A stretch of 62,471 nucleotides of DNA from Oscillospiraceae bacterium (GCA_902798695.1 CADBXK010000004.1:1-62471); one strand, 5' to 3'. Shown: positions 34,690 through 45,633, counted from the first letter of the stretch. Program-made: numbers and translations. The notes: generated by a model from the letters alone, not told the origin.

Positions 34690-35577
34690 ATGGATAATTT
34701 TTACCTTAATCCACCGAGATACGACTCTATTCGCAAAAAAATGGCACAAATCAAAAAAAACAACCCTCAAATCAAATTGTTTTGCATTGGACAATCAATC
34801 TTAAAACGAAGAATATATGCACTGGGTATTGGAAACTTAAAAAATGCTGTTCTTTTCACTGGTGCAATACACGCCCAAGAATGGCTAACTTGCTCATTAT
34901 TGCTACGCTTTTTTGAAGAATTGTCTGAAAAGCACGAATTATACGGTGTAGACTTAAACGATATTTTCACAAATAGAGGTTTAATTGTTGTTCCTATGTG
35001 CAATCCAGACGGTGTTGAAATTGCACTTGGAGGCCCCAAAACTGCCAAACAACTTTGTTCACCAATTCAATTCATAATGAAAAAATCAAATCAATCCTGG
35101 CAAGCCAACGCACGAGGTGTCGATCTAAATCATAATTTTGATGCTGGATGGAAACAATTAAAACAACTAGAATGTTCAAAAGGAATAAAATCTCCTTCAC
35201 CAAGACAATATGGAGGAATATGTCCTCAATCCGAACCCGAAACCAAAGCACTAGTTGCTCTGTGTAATAATTTTGACATAAAAAAAGTTATAGCGTTCCA
35301 TTCACAAGGAGAAGAAATATATTACTATTACGGAAAAAACACACCAGCTGAATCTGCACTAATGGCCGACGCGCTTGCCGCATCTTCAGGATATGAAGTC
35401 TGCCAACCAACTGGTCTCGCATCGCATGGAGGATTTAAAGATTGGTTTATTAACTCTAAATGTCGTCCTGGATTCACAATTGAAATAGGCAAAGGACAAA
35501 ATCCACTACCAATAGAAATGCTAGAGCCAATATATGATAGATTGAAAGAAATGTTAGTGATTGCAACCCTACTATAA
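34690..35577 (+). CDS. M14 family zinc carboxypeptidase
   Basis: The 295-residue peptidase has zinc ligands His61 and Glu64 in AIHAQEW and His204 in AFHSQGE, substrate Arg142 in ARGVDLNHNF and catalytic Glu265 in FTIEIG. The fold and size fit gamma-D-glutamyl-diamino acid peptidases such as YqgT, which cut peptidoglycan stem peptides. No signal peptide is present, so it probably recycles muropeptides in the cytoplasm or mother cell. GGAGG precedes the ATG. It stands alone. Confidence 0.93.
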   Translation: MDNFYLNPPRYDSIRKKMAQIKKNNPQIKLFCIGQSILKRRIYALGIGNLKNAVLFTGAIHAQEWLTCSLLLRFFEELSEKHELYGVDLNDIFTNRGLIVVPMCNPDGVEIALGGPKTAKQLCSPIQFIMKKSNQSWQANARGVDLNHNFDAGWKQLKQLECSKGIKSPSPRQYGGICPQSEPETKALVALCNNFDIKKVIAFHSQGEEIYYYYGKNTPAESALMADALAASSGYEVCQPTGLASHGGFKDWFINSKCRPGFTIEIGKGQNPLPIEMLEPIYDRLKEMLVIATLL

Positions 35578-35601
35578 TTATAATTTCAAAATATAATAAA
35601 A

Positions 35602-35641
35602 AACATTTAGCTTAATTTTTTTGCAAATTAAACTAAATGTT
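35602..35641. terminator. Bidirectional terminator between M14 and M23 genes
   Basis: AACATTTAG-C-TTAATTT and AAATTAA-A-CTAAATGTT form a long AT-rich stem with one mismatch. It separates two convergent genes. Confidence 0.65.
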
Positions 35642-35649
35642 AGCGCTTA

Positions 35650-36357
35650 TTATTTTAAATAATCCATAGGATTAACCCACACATCATCTTTTTTCATTCC
35701 AAAATGTAGATGTTCTGGTAAAGCATTTTCCAACTGATTAGATGTACCAACAGATCCTATAACATCTCCGCTTTTTAATTGCTGATCTAGCTTTACCTGT
35801 ATTTTTTCATTAAGTCCATAATAATAGCTTTTCATTCCACTACCGTGATCTACTACAATACCAGTCCCCCACATATTATCGTTAGTTATATCACACACTG
35901 TTCCGTCTGCTGCTGCTTTTACAGGAGTTGATTGTTTCGCGGCTATATCCACACCATCATGCGTTCTCCAATCACCCATAGTTTCAGACTTAACCAATTC
36001 TCCCTTAGAGAACTCTTGTATTATTTCACCCTTTACAGGCATAAAAAATTTACACTTAGTAACTTTTTTGTTAACGGGTTTTTCTTTTGGCTTTTCACTT
36101 TCTTTGTCTTCAACTGCAGAAGCAGGTTTTTTAGATGTCTGTGACTCTTCTTTTTTGATATTTTTCTGTTGATCATTAGTTTTAACAGCACTATTGTCGG
36201 AAACATTAGCATTCAAATTTGGCATTTTCTGCATAGGAGACATAGTTCTACCTATAGCAATTAATGTTGTTATTATAACTGCTATCAAACTAAAAATAAT
36301 TGCAATATAAAATGCTTTTTTAGAAAACTTTGAACCATCTTTATTAACATTTTTCAT
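35650..36357 (-). CDS. SpoIIQ-like M23 (LytM) membrane protein
   Basis: The 235-residue protein has a short cytoplasmic N-terminus, one membrane helix (about 14-36), a charged Lys/Glu linker (to about 100) and an M23 domain. TMGDWRTHDGVDIAA carries His133 and Asp137, and EHLHFGM carries His218. In place of the usual YxHL histidine there is SYYYGL (Tyr180). The WRTHDGVDIA pattern and architecture fit SpoIIQ, the forespore protein that pairs with SpoIIIAH during engulfment. Spore role is inferred; a general LytM peptidase is the alternative. It is monocistronic. Confidence 0.8.
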   Translation of the reverse strand: MKNVNKDGSKFSKKAFYIAIIFSLIAVIITTLIAIGRTMSPMQKMPNLNANVSDNSAVKTNDQQKNIKKEESQTSKKPASAVEDKESEKPKEKPVNKKVTKCKFFMPVKGEIIQEFSKGELVKSETMGDWRTHDGVDIAAKQSTPVKAAADGTVCDITNDNMWGTGIVVDHGSGMKSYYYGLNEKIQVKLDQQLKSGDVIGSVGTSNQLENALPEHLHFGMKKDDVWVNPMDYLK

Positions 36358-36583
36358 TTATATCATTCCTCCTGCATGCCAACCTTGGCACATTAATTTT
36401 ATGATATTTTTGAAATAATTCATATAAATATTATGTAGTGAAACAAACTGTTTTATTCAAAAATGTTATAGTCAAAAAATGTAAATTTTATAATAAATTA
36501 AAATTTTAATTTTTTTGAAGAATATTAATAATAAATATACATATAATAAATATCATTCAATATAAAAAAAGGAGGCGTTAAAA

Positions 36584-36793
36584 TTGTTAGACAAAATTGC
36601 ACTATCTCTGACAATTATTGGAAGCATTGTTTGGGGTATTATTGGAATATTTGGAATAAACATTGTTGAAGTTTTATTTAATGGTTCTCTTCAAATTATA
36701 GCTCGCATAATCTATACCTTAGTTGGTCTAGCTGGTTTATGGTGCATTTCATTGGTATTTCGTGAAAATTCAATTGCAAATCGTGAAATGTAA
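36584..36793 (+). CDS. DUF378 small membrane protein
   Basis: The 69-residue protein has two membrane helices and reads LDKIALSLTIIGSIVWGIIG, with VEVLFNGSLQIIARIIYTLVGLAGLW, the DUF378 pattern. Function unknown. It starts with TTG 8 bases after GGAGG and is followed by a strong terminator. Confidence 0.85.
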   Translation: MLDKIALSLTIIGSIVWGIIGIFGINIVEVLFNGSLQIIARIIYTLVGLAGLWCISLVFRENSIANREM

Positions 36794-36800
36794 TCCTAAA

Positions 36801-36843
36801 TAAAAAATCACTGCTCTTGCAAAATAAAGCAGTGATTTTTTAT
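36801..36843. terminator. Terminator between DUF378 gene and glgA
   Basis: AAAAAATCACTGCT and AGCAGTGATTTTTT form a 14-bp stem. T-runs in both directions allow it to end both the DUF378 gene and the glycogen operon. Confidence 0.9.
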
Positions 36844-36861
36844 TTAATTTAAAATTTTTAA

Positions 36862-38283
36862 TTACTTAAGCCCCAATACATCTTCATATAAAAACATATA
36901 TTTAATTGCAGACTCATCCCAACTAAAATTGCACTTCATAGCATATTTAACTAAATTTTCCCACGCAACTTTATCTTCATATAATTTTTTAGCTCTAAAC
37001 AATGCACAATTCATATCATCTGCATTATATTGTCTAAAACAAAAACCGTTTCCTGCTCCCAAAGAACAATCACGAATTGAATCTTTAAGTCCACCGGTTT
37101 CTCTAACAATAGGAATAGAGCCATATCTAAGTGCAATCATTTGTGAAAGTCCACACGGTTCAGATTGAGATGGCATTAAAAACATATCACTTCCTGCATA
37201 TATTTTCTTAGATAAAATTTTATTATATCCAATATATACTGATATTCTGTCAGGATATCTTTCTCTCATATTATTAAAAAAACTTTCAAATCTATATTCA
37301 CCAGAACCCAATACCACAAATTTAAAACCACTTCTTATTAAATATTCCAACGCATATTCTACAAGATCCAATCCTTTGTGTTTAACCATTCTGCTAACGA
37401 TTCCAACAACAGGCTGTTCATCATTAGATATATTCATTTCTAAACACAACTGTTTTTTATTTTTCTTCTTTCCCGACAAATTTTCTGTAGAATAATTACA
37501 ATATATATTTTTATCCATCTGAGGGTTGTTAACGTCATAATCTATCCCATTTAAAATACCACAAAATTTATATGAATGCCCGGCAAGCTCTCTGTCCAAC
37601 CCACATCCATACCAAAAATTTTTTAATTCTTCAGAATAGCTAGGACTAACCGTTGTAACCTTATCAGAAACTTCAATAGCAGCCTTAACCATATTTAAAC
37701 AGCCATCATATTGCATAAGTCCAGTTGCACTACTAGGCAACCCTAAAACATCTCCCATAAGCTCTAGTCCATATTTACCTTGATATTCTATATTATGAAT
37801 AGTGAAAATAGTTTTTATATTAGAATACTTGCTATTAGGGCGATAAAAAACATTTAGATATACCGGAGCCATAGCTGTTTGCCAGTCATTACAATGCAAT
37901 ATATCTGGAACATAATTTATATGCTGAATTAATTCTAAAACAGCTTTAGAAAAGAACGCAAACCTCTCTGCATCATCATAAAATCCATATATTCCGTCTC
38001 TCTTAAAATAATATTCATTATCTATAAAATAAAAGATAACTCCATTATTATTATACTGATATACCCCACAATATTGATTTCGCCAACCAAGTGACACATT
38101 GAAATTACAAATATACGACATTTTTTTCTTGAAATCGTCAGATATATAGGAATATAACGGCACAACCACTCTGCAAACAATACCCTTGGCTCTTAGTGCT
38201 TTAGGTAATGACCCCATAACATCTCCCAAGCCTCCTGAAGCCACAAAAGGCTGAGCCTCACTTGCTGCAAATAATATTTTCAC
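36862..38283 (-). CDS. glgA: Glycogen synthase (ADP-glucose)
   Basis: The 473-residue GT5 enzyme begins VKILFAASEAQPFVASGGLGDV, the ADP-glucose binding motif (usually KTGGLGDV), and has SEPCGLSQMIALRYGSIPIVRETGGL near the end. It elongates alpha-1,4-glucan. The GTG at 38283 is preferred because AGGAGG lies 7 bases upstream; the longer frame covers that site. It is the last gene of glgB-glgC-glgD-glgA. Confidence 0.95.
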   Translation of the reverse strand: MKILFAASEAQPFVASGGLGDVMGSLPKALRAKGIVCRVVVPLYSYISDDFKKKMSYICNFNVSLGWRNQYCGVYQYNNNGVIFYFIDNEYYFKRDGIYGFYDDAERFAFFSKAVLELIQHINYVPDILHCNDWQTAMAPVYLNVFYRPNSKYSNIKTIFTIHNIEYQGKYGLELMGDVLGLPSSATGLMQYDGCLNMVKAAIEVSDKVTTVSPSYSEELKNFWYGCGLDRELAGHSYKFCGILNGIDYDVNNPQMDKNIYCNYSTENLSGKKKNKKQLCLEMNISNDEQPVVGIVSRMVKHKGLDLVEYALEYLIRSGFKFVVLGSGEYRFESFFNNMRERYPDRISVYIGYNKILSKKIYAGSDMFLMPSQSEPCGLSQMIALRYGSIPIVRETGGLKDSIRDCSLGAGNGFCFRQYNADDMNCALFRAKKLYEDKVAWENLVKYAMKCNFSWDESAIKYMFLYEDVLGLK

Positions 38284-38319
38284 GTCGTTTCCTCCTAACA
38301 AAAATTTAAGAATATCAAG

Positions 38320-39447
38320 TTAAATACTGGCATTTTTTGAAATATAAGTAGGATATAAATCAGCAGAAATTAAAGTACGATCATTTTTTATGTTAACATT
38401 TTTGTCGCTTATAACATACTGCAAATCACAATTTTGTCCCACTTTCGTTCCTTGCATCAATATAGAGTTTTTAACACAAGTTCCTTCAGAAATTTTACAA
38501 CCTCTAAAAATTATAGAATTCTCAACACATCCATCAATAACACAACCATCTGCAATAAAACTATCACAAACTTTTGCATTATCTCCATATTTCACAGGAG
38601 CTTCATCACTAACTTTAGTATAAATAGGTCTGTCAAAATTAAAAAGACTTTCTCTAACTTCACAATTTAACAAATCCATATTCGCTTTATAATAAGACTC
38701 CATGGAACAAATAGGATGAACATATCCTTTATATTCTATACCTCTTATTTTATAGTCTTTGCATTTTTTTTGCAAAAAATCACGATCTAATTTATATTCA
38801 CCCTTACATATTGAGTTTGTAATCAATGTACGCAAAAACTCACGTTCAAAAACAAAAATATTAAGTGAAAAATTCATGCATCCTTCAATATTCGGATTTA
38901 TCATAACTTCATTTAACATATTATTATCATCGAAGTTTAAAATAACAGAATTCCTCGCCACATCGCTACTAAGAATGTCATTTTTATATACAACAGACAC
39001 ATCTGCTCCTTTGTTTATGTGTTCATCAATAATAGCAGAGTAATCCATATTAGCAACCAAATCACAATCACTCAACAGAATATATTTACAAGGAGTACTC
39101 CTAATAAAATCTAAAGCTGCGCCAAGCGCTTCAATTTTCCCATGATATATACCAAAATTTTTATTTCCATATGGAGGCAATATTTTAAGACCTCCTCTTT
39201 TTCTAGCTAAATCCCACTGACTTCCATTATCAATATGTTCCATCAAAGATTGATAATTAGCCTTAGTAATTATTCCAATATCAATTATCCCCGCATTAAT
39301 ACAATTAGAAAGAGGAAAATCTATCATTCTATATCTGCCTCCAAAAGGGACAGACGCAAATGTTCTGTCTTTCGTTAAGTTAGGTATAGATGAGTCATGC
39401 ATATTTGCAAAAATAATAGCTCCAACCATTCTCTCATTTATTAACAT
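38320..39447 (-). CDS. glgD: ADP-glucose pyrophosphorylase regulatory subunit GlgD
   Basis: The 375-residue protein is homologous to GlgC but has the GlgD-type N-terminus (VGAIIFANMHDSSIPNLTKDR in place of the LAGGQGSRL catalytic loop), followed by [20 protein letters not shown] and a left-handed beta-helix of hexapeptide-like repeats. In Firmicutes GlgD pairs with GlgC and raises its activity while being largely inactive alone. GAGGAG precedes the ATG. Confidence 0.95.
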   Translation of the reverse strand: MLINERMVGAIIFANMHDSSIPNLTKDRTFASVPFGGRYRMIDFPLSNCINAGIIDIGIITKANYQSLMEHIDNGSQWDLARKRGGLKILPPYGNKNFGIYHGKIEALGAALDFIRSTPCKYILLSDCDLVANMDYSAIIDEHINKGADVSVVYKNDILSSDVARNSVILNFDDNNMLNEVMINPNIEGCMNFSLNIFVFEREFLRTLITNSICKGEYKLDRDFLQKKCKDYKIRGIEYKGYVHPICSMESYYKANMDLLNCEVRESLFNFDRPIYTKVSDEAPVKYGDNAKVCDSFIADGCVIDGCVENSIIFRGCKISEGTCVKNSILMQGTKVGQNCDLQYVISDKNVNIKNDRTLISADLYPTYISKNASI

Positions 39448-39478
39448 ATCAATCTCCTCAATTCAAACACCCATTTAA

Positions 39479-40666
39479 TCACTTTATCTTAGGTGATATC
39501 TTGGCTCCATCTCTCAATTTCGTATTTGGCGCAACAACTGTTATCTTTCTGTCGTTTAACCTGCAAACTAATTCTTCCGACATACCAATTGATGCATTAT
39601 TTCCAATATAACAATTCGATCCTATAAGTGAATAATTTATATTTGCACCAGATTTAACAATACAACTAGACATTATGATACTGTTATTAACTACGGCGCC
39701 CTTTTCAACAACAACCCCTGGAGATAAAACTGAATAATTAACATCACCATATATTTGACAACCTTCTGTTACAACAGACTGCCTCACATTAGCACCATTT
39801 CCAACATAATGAGGCGGCTGTATAGCATTTCGAGTATATATTTTCCACTTAGGATTATATAAATTAAAACTGCCTCCGTCTCTCAAAAGATCCATGTTTG
39901 CTTCCCACAAACTATCAATAGTTCCAACATCTTTCCAATAACCTTGAAAGTTATAGACAACCAATCTTAAATTTTGTTCTAGCATTTTAGGAATAATGTT
40001 TTTTCCAAAATCATTTTTCGATCTAGAATCCAATTCATCCTCTCTAAGTAATTCTCTAAGTAACTTCCAGTTAAAAATATATATTCCCATAGATGCAAGA
40101 GTGCTTTTAGGTTTTTTAGGCTTTTCCTCAAATTCATAAATCACGCCTAATTCATCACAGTTCATTATTCCAAACCTACTAGCCTCTTCTTTAGGGACAT
40201 CTAAAACAGCTATAGTACAATCTGCTTTGCGATATTTATGATATTTAAGCATAGTATCATAGTTCATTTTATAAATATGGTCTCCCGACAAAATCAAAAC
40301 ATATTCAGGGTTATATCTATCTATAAAGCTCATATTTTGATATATAGCATTAGCGGTTCCAGCATACCATTTAGCTCCTTTTGCACTTTCATATGGTGGC
40401 AAAATATGTACTCCTCCATATAACCTGTCCAAATCCCACGGCTGACCAGTTCCAATATATTCATTTAAAACGAAAGGAGAATATTGCGTCAAAACACCAA
40501 CTGTATCTATTCCAGAATTAACACAGTTAGACAAAGGAAAATCTATTATTCTATATTTACCTCCAAACTGAACAGCAGGTTTAGCCATCTTACGAGTTAA
40601 AGATCCCAAACGACTACCCTGCCCTCCAGCTAATAACATAGCAATACACTCTTTCTTCGCGAACAT
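39479..40666 (-). CDS. glgC: Glucose-1-phosphate adenylyltransferase, catalytic subunit
   Basis: The 395-residue enzyme carries the nucleotide-binding [34 protein letters not shown], the metal site [12 protein letters not shown] and [11 protein letters not shown]. It makes ADP-glucose from glucose-1-phosphate and ATP, the committed step of glycogen synthesis. It lies 31 bases upstream of glgD. AGGAGG precedes the ATG. Confidence 0.97.
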   Translation of the reverse strand: MFAKKECIAMLLAGGQGSRLGSLTRKMAKPAVQFGGKYRIIDFPLSNCVNSGIDTVGVLTQYSPFVLNEYIGTGQPWDLDRLYGGVHILPPYESAKGAKWYAGTANAIYQNMSFIDRYNPEYVLILSGDHIYKMNYDTMLKYHKYRKADCTIAVLDVPKEEASRFGIMNCDELGVIYEFEEKPKKPKSTLASMGIYIFNWKLLRELLREDELDSRSKNDFGKNIIPKMLEQNLRLVVYNFQGYWKDVGTIDSLWEANMDLLRDGGSFNLYNPKWKIYTRNAIQPPHYVGNGANVRQSVVTEGCQIYGDVNYSVLSPGVVVEKGAVVNNSIIMSSCIVKSGANINYSLIGSNCYIGNNASIGMSEELVCRLNDRKITVVAPNTKLRDGAKISPKIK

Positions 40667-40794
40667 ATTTTCCTCCTTTGCTCACGTTAAAACACTTAAA
40701 CAATACCAGTCTCAAATATAGCTTAATTTACTTAACTTAATAAAAACAAATTACGGTTAATTATGTCATTTCTCAAAATCAAATATATTTCTTA

Positions 40795-42693
40795 TTATTT
40801 TTTCGGTTTTAAATACACCGCACTCATATAAGGCAGTTCTATTTCTACAGAATATTTATATCCATGAAAAGGTGTTTTGTCGGCCTTAAGAACATTATTA
40901 TTTAAAGTTCCATATCCTCCATAGCATTTATCATCTGAATTAAACACCTCAATATATTCACAATCAAAAGGAACACCTATTCTATATTTATCATGTTTAA
41001 TAGGGCAAAAATTGCAAATAATAATAAGTTCTTCGCCATTTTCTGCTATTCTTCTAAAGGCTATTACATTATTTTTGTTATCATCATAGCAAATCCAACA
41101 AAAACCTTTGCTATCACAATCATTAATCCACAACTCCCTGTGTTTCAAATAAAATTTATTTAAACTTTTAACATAAAATTGTAATTGTCTGTGTTTTTCG
41201 TAGTCTAATAAATTCCAATCCAATTGGGTTTGAAAGTTCCATTCATTAAACTGCCCAAACTCCTGACCCATAAACAACAATTTTTTACCGGGATGTGCAA
41301 TCATAAAAGCTAAATATACTCTAACTCCCGCAAACTTTTGATCATAATCTCCCACAATTTTTCCAATCAAAGATCCTTTTCCATATACGACCTCATCATG
41401 AGAAATAGGAAGAATATAGTTTTCAGAAAAAGCATACCAAAACGGAAACACTATTTTTTGATGATTATTAGCTCTAAAATAAGGATCTAAGCTAAGATAA
41501 CTTAAAGTATCATTCATCCAACCCATATTCCACTTATAATTAAAACCCAGTCCTCCACTTTCTTCAGGTTGAGTAACCATCGACCAAGCTGTGGACTCTT
41601 CTGCAATAATAATAAAATTTGGATTTTCGGTTAAAACCAATTTATTCAATTTTCTTAAAAAAACTATTGCCTCTATATTTTCTTTTCCACCATATTCATT
41701 AGCAATCCACTCACCATCTCTACGATCATAATCTAAGTATAACATAGATGCTACGGCATCTACCCTTAAACCATCTATATGATATTCACTTGCCCAATAA
41801 TTAGCCGATGAAATTAAAAACGAGACTACCTCATTCCTGCCAAAATCAAAAACACATGTTCCCCAAGAATAATGTTCTCCCTTGCGAGAATCCCAATATT
41901 CGTAACAACAACTACCATCGAATCTATATAATCCATGTGCATCCTTAGGAAAATGAGCTGGAACCCAATCCAAAATAACACCTATATTGGCCTTATGAAA
42001 CTCATTAATCATTTTTTTAAAGTCAAACGGTGTTCCATATCTCGACGTTGGAGCAAAATAACCCGTAACCTGATATCCCCACGATGCATCGAAAGGATAT
42101 TCTGTCAAAGGCATAAACTCTATATGCGTATATCCCATTTCTTTTAAATAGGGTATAATTTCTTCAGCAAATTTAATATATGAAAAAACATTTCCATCAG
42201 AATATTTTTTCCAAGATCCCATATGCACTTCATATATATTCATCGGCAATTTCAAATGATTTGAATTGTTTCTTAATCTAATCCAATCATCATCTTCCCA
42301 ATTCATTTCAGGACAATCATAAAATTTAGTTGCCGTCTTAGGTCGCGTTTCAAAATGAAAACCATAAGGATCTGATTTTAACAAAACATGCCCATCACAA
42401 GATGTTATTTCAAACTTATAAAGATCGAAGTTTTTTATTTCTTTAATAAAACACTCCCAAATTCCTTTATCATGCACTTTATGCATTACATTTAGTCGCC
42501 CGTTCCAACCATTAAAGTCCCCAACAACCGAAACCGACCTAGCAGTGGGAGCCCAACAACGAAAAGCAACATAATCTTCTCCAAGCCGTTTAACTTTATG
42601 CGCCCCAAAATATCTATATGCAAATATAGATTTACCTTCAAAAAAATCATCTATTATGTTTACATCTTTACATTGCTCTTCTCTATTTTTCAT
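40795..42693 (-). CDS. glgB: 1,4-alpha-glucan branching enzyme
   Basis: The 632-residue GH13 enzyme has an N-terminal CBM48 (about 25-120: [20 protein letters not shown]), then the catalytic barrel with [27 protein letters not shown] (nucleophile Asp), IIAEEST (acid Glu) and PISHDEV (third acid), and a C-terminal beta domain. It makes alpha-1,6 branches. It is the first gene of the operon; a 128-base gap to glgC shows no clear promoter. Confidence 0.96.
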   Translation of the reverse strand: MKNREEQCKDVNIIDDFFEGKSIFAYRYFGAHKVKRLGEDYVAFRCWAPTARSVSVVGDFNGWNGRLNVMHKVHDKGIWECFIKEIKNFDLYKFEITSCDGHVLLKSDPYGFHFETRPKTATKFYDCPEMNWEDDDWIRLRNNSNHLKLPMNIYEVHMGSWKKYSDGNVFSYIKFAEEIIPYLKEMGYTHIEFMPLTEYPFDASWGYQVTGYFAPTSRYGTPFDFKKMINEFHKANIGVILDWVPAHFPKDAHGLYRFDGSCCYEYWDSRKGEHYSWGTCVFDFGRNEVVSFLISSANYWASEYHIDGLRVDAVASMLYLDYDRRDGEWIANEYGGKENIEAIVFLRKLNKLVLTENPNFIIIAEESTAWSMVTQPEESGGLGFNYKWNMGWMNDTLSYLSLDPYFRANNHQKIVFPFWYAFSENYILPISHDEVVYGKGSLIGKIVGDYDQKFAGVRVYLAFMIAHPGKKLLFMGQEFGQFNEWNFQTQLDWNLLDYEKHRQLQFYVKSLNKFYLKHRELWINDCDSKGFCWICYDDNKNNVIAFRRIAENGEELIIICNFCPIKHDKYRIGVPFDCEYIEVFNSDDKCYGGYGTLNNNVLKADKTPFHGYKYSVEIELPYMSAVYLKPKK

Positions 42694-43046
42694 AAATTAA
42701 ACTCACCACAACTCGCAGTTTACTTACGTCTACTTACAAATTATCCAAAACAACCCAAAATTTTTTAATGATTAATATATTATTAATATTGTAGCAAAAT
42801 CATTAATGAATAGCAAGAAATATTAATTAATTTGGACAAATTTTGTCAAAAACCATAAAAACACACTATCTAACCAGTCTATTTATTCCAATCAAACATT
42901 AAAAAGCACTTTAATTACGCTCTATTATTATATGTATCCATCAACATAATCATTCAATTTAATTACAAAAGAAAATATCACTAAACACTTATAGTTATAA
43001 AAAAATTGGATAAAATAAAATAACAATTTTTGGATGGAGGATCACG
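42694..43046. promoter_or_regulatory. Divergent control region of the glycogen operon
   Basis: No coding frame. On the minus strand TTGCTA (42811-42816), 17 bases and TACAAT (42788-42793) form the likely glg promoter. Just upstream of its -35 lies the inverted repeat GACAAA-T-TTTGTC (42835-42847), a possible regulator site. The right half is AT-rich and should hold the promoter of the 43047 gene, not clearly identified. Confidence 0.5.
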
Positions 43047-43529
43047 ATGGCAAAAAAAATATGGTTGAGTTGTTTTGGTGGATATTCATATTTCTTACTA
43101 GAATTAATATTTAACGGAAATAGCAGTTGGTTTTCTTTTATTCTAGGGGGAATATGCTTTAGATTTATTGGAAAAATTAGGCTATTTAATTTAAACAACA
43201 TATACAAGTGCATTATATGCGGAATAATAATAACTTTTGTAGAATTTTCCACAGGAATAATTTTTAATTTAATGCTAAATTGGAAGATGTGGGACTATTC
43301 TACACTACCATTTAATATACTTGGTCAAATTTGTCTCCCATTCAGTTTAATATGGATTGTCCTATCATTTCCAGCAATTAAAATCGACGAAATCTTAACC
43401 AAAAAAATATATTTTCATCCACTATCTAATTGTGATGTTAATGAAAATCTTTCAACAAATTTAAATAACAATGTTAAATCTCGCATAAAAATATCTCAAC
43501 AAAAAATAAAAGATGCCAATATAACTTGA
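43047..43529 (+). CDS. CmpB-like putative ABC transporter permease (PF06541)
   Basis: The 160-residue protein has about four membrane helices. Residues around 75-115 (ITFVEFSTGIIFNLMLNWKMWDYS, then FNILGQICLPFSLIWIVLS) match the conserved part of the CmpB / putative ABC-transporter type IV family. The N-terminus is shorter than usual and the C-terminus is a polar Asn/Lys tail. No ATPase gene is adjacent, so the ABC label is doubtful. TGGAGGA lies before the ATG. Confidence 0.7.
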   Translation: MAKKIWLSCFGGYSYFLLELIFNGNSSWFSFILGGICFRFIGKIRLFNLNNIYKCIICGIIITFVEFSTGIIFNLMLNWKMWDYSTLPFNILGQICLPFSLIWIVLSFPAIKIDEILTKKIYFHPLSNCDVNENLSTNLNNNVKSRIKISQQKIKDANIT

Positions 43530-43548
43530 CATCCTTTATTAAATAGAA

Positions 43549-44790
43549 CTATCTAACTTGTCCATTTCCTCTTATTATAAACTTTTGAGTTGTTAATTCT
43601 CTAAGTCCCATAGGCCCTCTAGCATGCAACTTTTGAGTAGATATTCCGAGTTCAGCACCCAATCCAAATTCATTACCATCTGTAAATCTAGTCGAAGCAT
43701 TCACATATACAGCCGCCGAATCAACTGTTTGTAAAAAATGTTCTGCCGAGTCATATTCCGACGTTACAATAGCTTCTGAATGTCCCGAAGAATATTTATT
43801 AATGTGTTCAATAGCTTCATCCAAACAATTTACAATTTTAACAGACATCTTATATCCTAAATATTCGGTATAATAATCCTCATCATTTGCTAATCCGATA
43901 TCCGGTAAGATTTTTCTAGATTCGCTACATCCAACTAACTCTACATTGTATTTATTGAACTCATTTTTTAGTTTATTTAAAAACAAATCCGCAACGTCTC
44001 TATGAACAACTAAACTTTCAGCTGCATTACAAACCGATGGACGAGATGTTTTAGCGTTAACCACAATATTAACCGCCATATCAATATCCGCACTATCATC
44101 CACATATATATGACAATTTCCCGTTCCGGTTTCAATAACTGGAACATTTGAGTTTTCAACCACAGAATTAATAAGTCCCGCACTACCTCTAGGTATCAAA
44201 ACATCTAATATTCCGTGCATTTTCATCATTTCATTAGCACTTTCTCGCGTAGTATCCTGAACTAACTCAACAATATCAGAAGCTATTCCATTTTCAGCAA
44301 TCGCTTTCTTCATAAGCTCAACCAAAATGGTGTTTGTTTTTATTGCTTCCTTTCCTCCTCTAAGCAACACAGCATTGCCCGATTTTATACATAAAGTAGC
44401 AGCATCAACAGAAACGTTAGGTCTAGCTTCATATATTATTCCAACAACACCTAATGGCACCCGAACTTTTTCAATTTTCAATCCATTAGGTCGCGTTCCC
44501 CCAGAAACAACTTCACTAACAGGATCTGCCAAATGTATCAACTCATCTATTGCAAGCGCCATAGCTTCAATTCTATCACTATTTAAACTCAACCTATCTA
44601 TTAAATGCTTAGGCATTCCATTTTGTTTAGCAACGTCTATATCTTTTTGATTTTCAGACAATATAGCATCCACATTTTTCCTCAAATTTTCTTTAATTGA
44701 AGTTAAAATCTTATTTTTTTGTTCTGATTTAGCCCTATTTATATATTTTGCAGCATTTTTCACTTTTTGTGCCTGCTCTAAAGTATTCAT
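43549..44790 (-). CDS. proA: Gamma-glutamyl phosphate reductase
   Basis: The 413-residue aldehyde-dehydrogenase-fold enzyme has VRVPLGVVGIIYEARPNVS, SGNAVLLRGGKEA, the catalytic cysteine in SRPSVCNAAESL and STRFTDGNEFGLGAELGIS. It makes glutamate-5-semialdehyde for proline synthesis using NADPH. It lies 45 bases downstream of proB, forming the usual pathway pair. Confidence 0.96.
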   Translation of the reverse strand: MNTLEQAQKVKNAAKYINRAKSEQKNKILTSIKENLRKNVDAILSENQKDIDVAKQNGMPKHLIDRLSLNSDRIEAMALAIDELIHLADPVSEVVSGGTRPNGLKIEKVRVPLGVVGIIYEARPNVSVDAATLCIKSGNAVLLRGGKEAIKTNTILVELMKKAIAENGIASDIVELVQDTTRESANEMMKMHGILDVLIPRGSAGLINSVVENSNVPVIETGTGNCHIYVDDSADIDMAVNIVVNAKTSRPSVCNAAESLVVHRDVADLFLNKLKNEFNKYNVELVGCSESRKILPDIGLANDEDYYTEYLGYKMSVKIVNCLDEAIEHINKYSSGHSEAIVTSEYDSAEHFLQTVDSAAVYVNASTRFTDGNEFGLGAELGISTQKLHARGPMGLRELTTQKFIIRGNGQVR

Positions 44791-44835
44791 TATCCGTTTA
44801 CCTCCAAAACAATCAAATTTTTAAATTAAAATTCA

Positions 44836-45633
44836 CTATTTTTCTTCACAATTAAACTTTTTACACAAATCAATAAGAGTCCCTTCATGATGACCCTCTA
44901 AGAAACTATAAATCCTACTTGGATATGCCCCATTAATTATCAAAGTGGGTATTTTTTTTAGTGATGCCATTTCAGCCGCATTCAACTTTGTAATCATTCC
45001 TCCAGTTCCCAAAGTGCTAGTTTCACCTTTAGCAGCGTTTCTTAAAGATTCGTCTAATTTGTCTATGTAACTAATCAATTTTGCATCTTCAAATTTACGA
45101 GGATTTTTATCATACATACCATCTAAATCGGTTAATATGATTAAAATATCGGCATCTATTAAAACAGAAACAGCAGCAGACAATGTATCGTTGTCTCCAA
45201 ACTCCAACTCTTTAATGGAAATCGTATCATTAGCATTAACTATAGGTATAATATTTTTGTCTAACAAAGAATGAAACGTGTTTTTAGTATTAAGTTCATC
45301 TTCTCCACCATCTAAAACTTGCTGAGTTAACAATATTTGAGACACCATATGACTATATCTAGAAAATAAAGTATCATATATGTTCATAAGCTCACACTGT
45401 CCAACAGAAGCACATGCTTGCCTATCCGATATATTTTTGGGTGGCGTGGAATATCCCATTTTTCCTGCCCCAACTCCTATCGCACCAGACGTTACCAATA
45501 CAATATCTCTACCGGTATTTTTTATATCGGCCAACACTTTAACTAAAGCCTCCATGCGACGTATATTAGGCAAGCCTGTTGGGTGAGTTAAAGTCGACGT
45601 TCCCACCTTAACAACTATTCGATTAAATTTCAT
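44836..45633 (-). CDS. proB: Glutamate 5-kinase (short form without PUA domain)
   Basis: The 265-residue amino-acid kinase has VVKVGTSTLTHPTG, LVTSGAIGVGAGKM, NANDTISIKELEFGDNDTLSA and GTGGMITKLNAAEMA. It phosphorylates glutamate, the regulated first step of proline synthesis. The C-terminal PUA domain of the 367-residue E. coli enzyme is missing. This is a natural variant and the frame ends cleanly, so it is not a truncation. Confidence 0.95.
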   Translation of the reverse strand: MKFNRIVVKVGTSTLTHPTGLPNIRRMEALVKVLADIKNTGRDIVLVTSGAIGVGAGKMGYSTPPKNISDRQACASVGQCELMNIYDTLFSRYSHMVSQILLTQQVLDGGEDELNTKNTFHSLLDKNIIPIVNANDTISIKELEFGDNDTLSAAVSVLIDADILIILTDLDGMYDKNPRKFEDAKLISYIDKLDESLRNAAKGETSTLGTGGMITKLNAAEMASLKKIPTLIINGAYPSRIYSFLEGHHEGTLIDLCKKFNCEEK

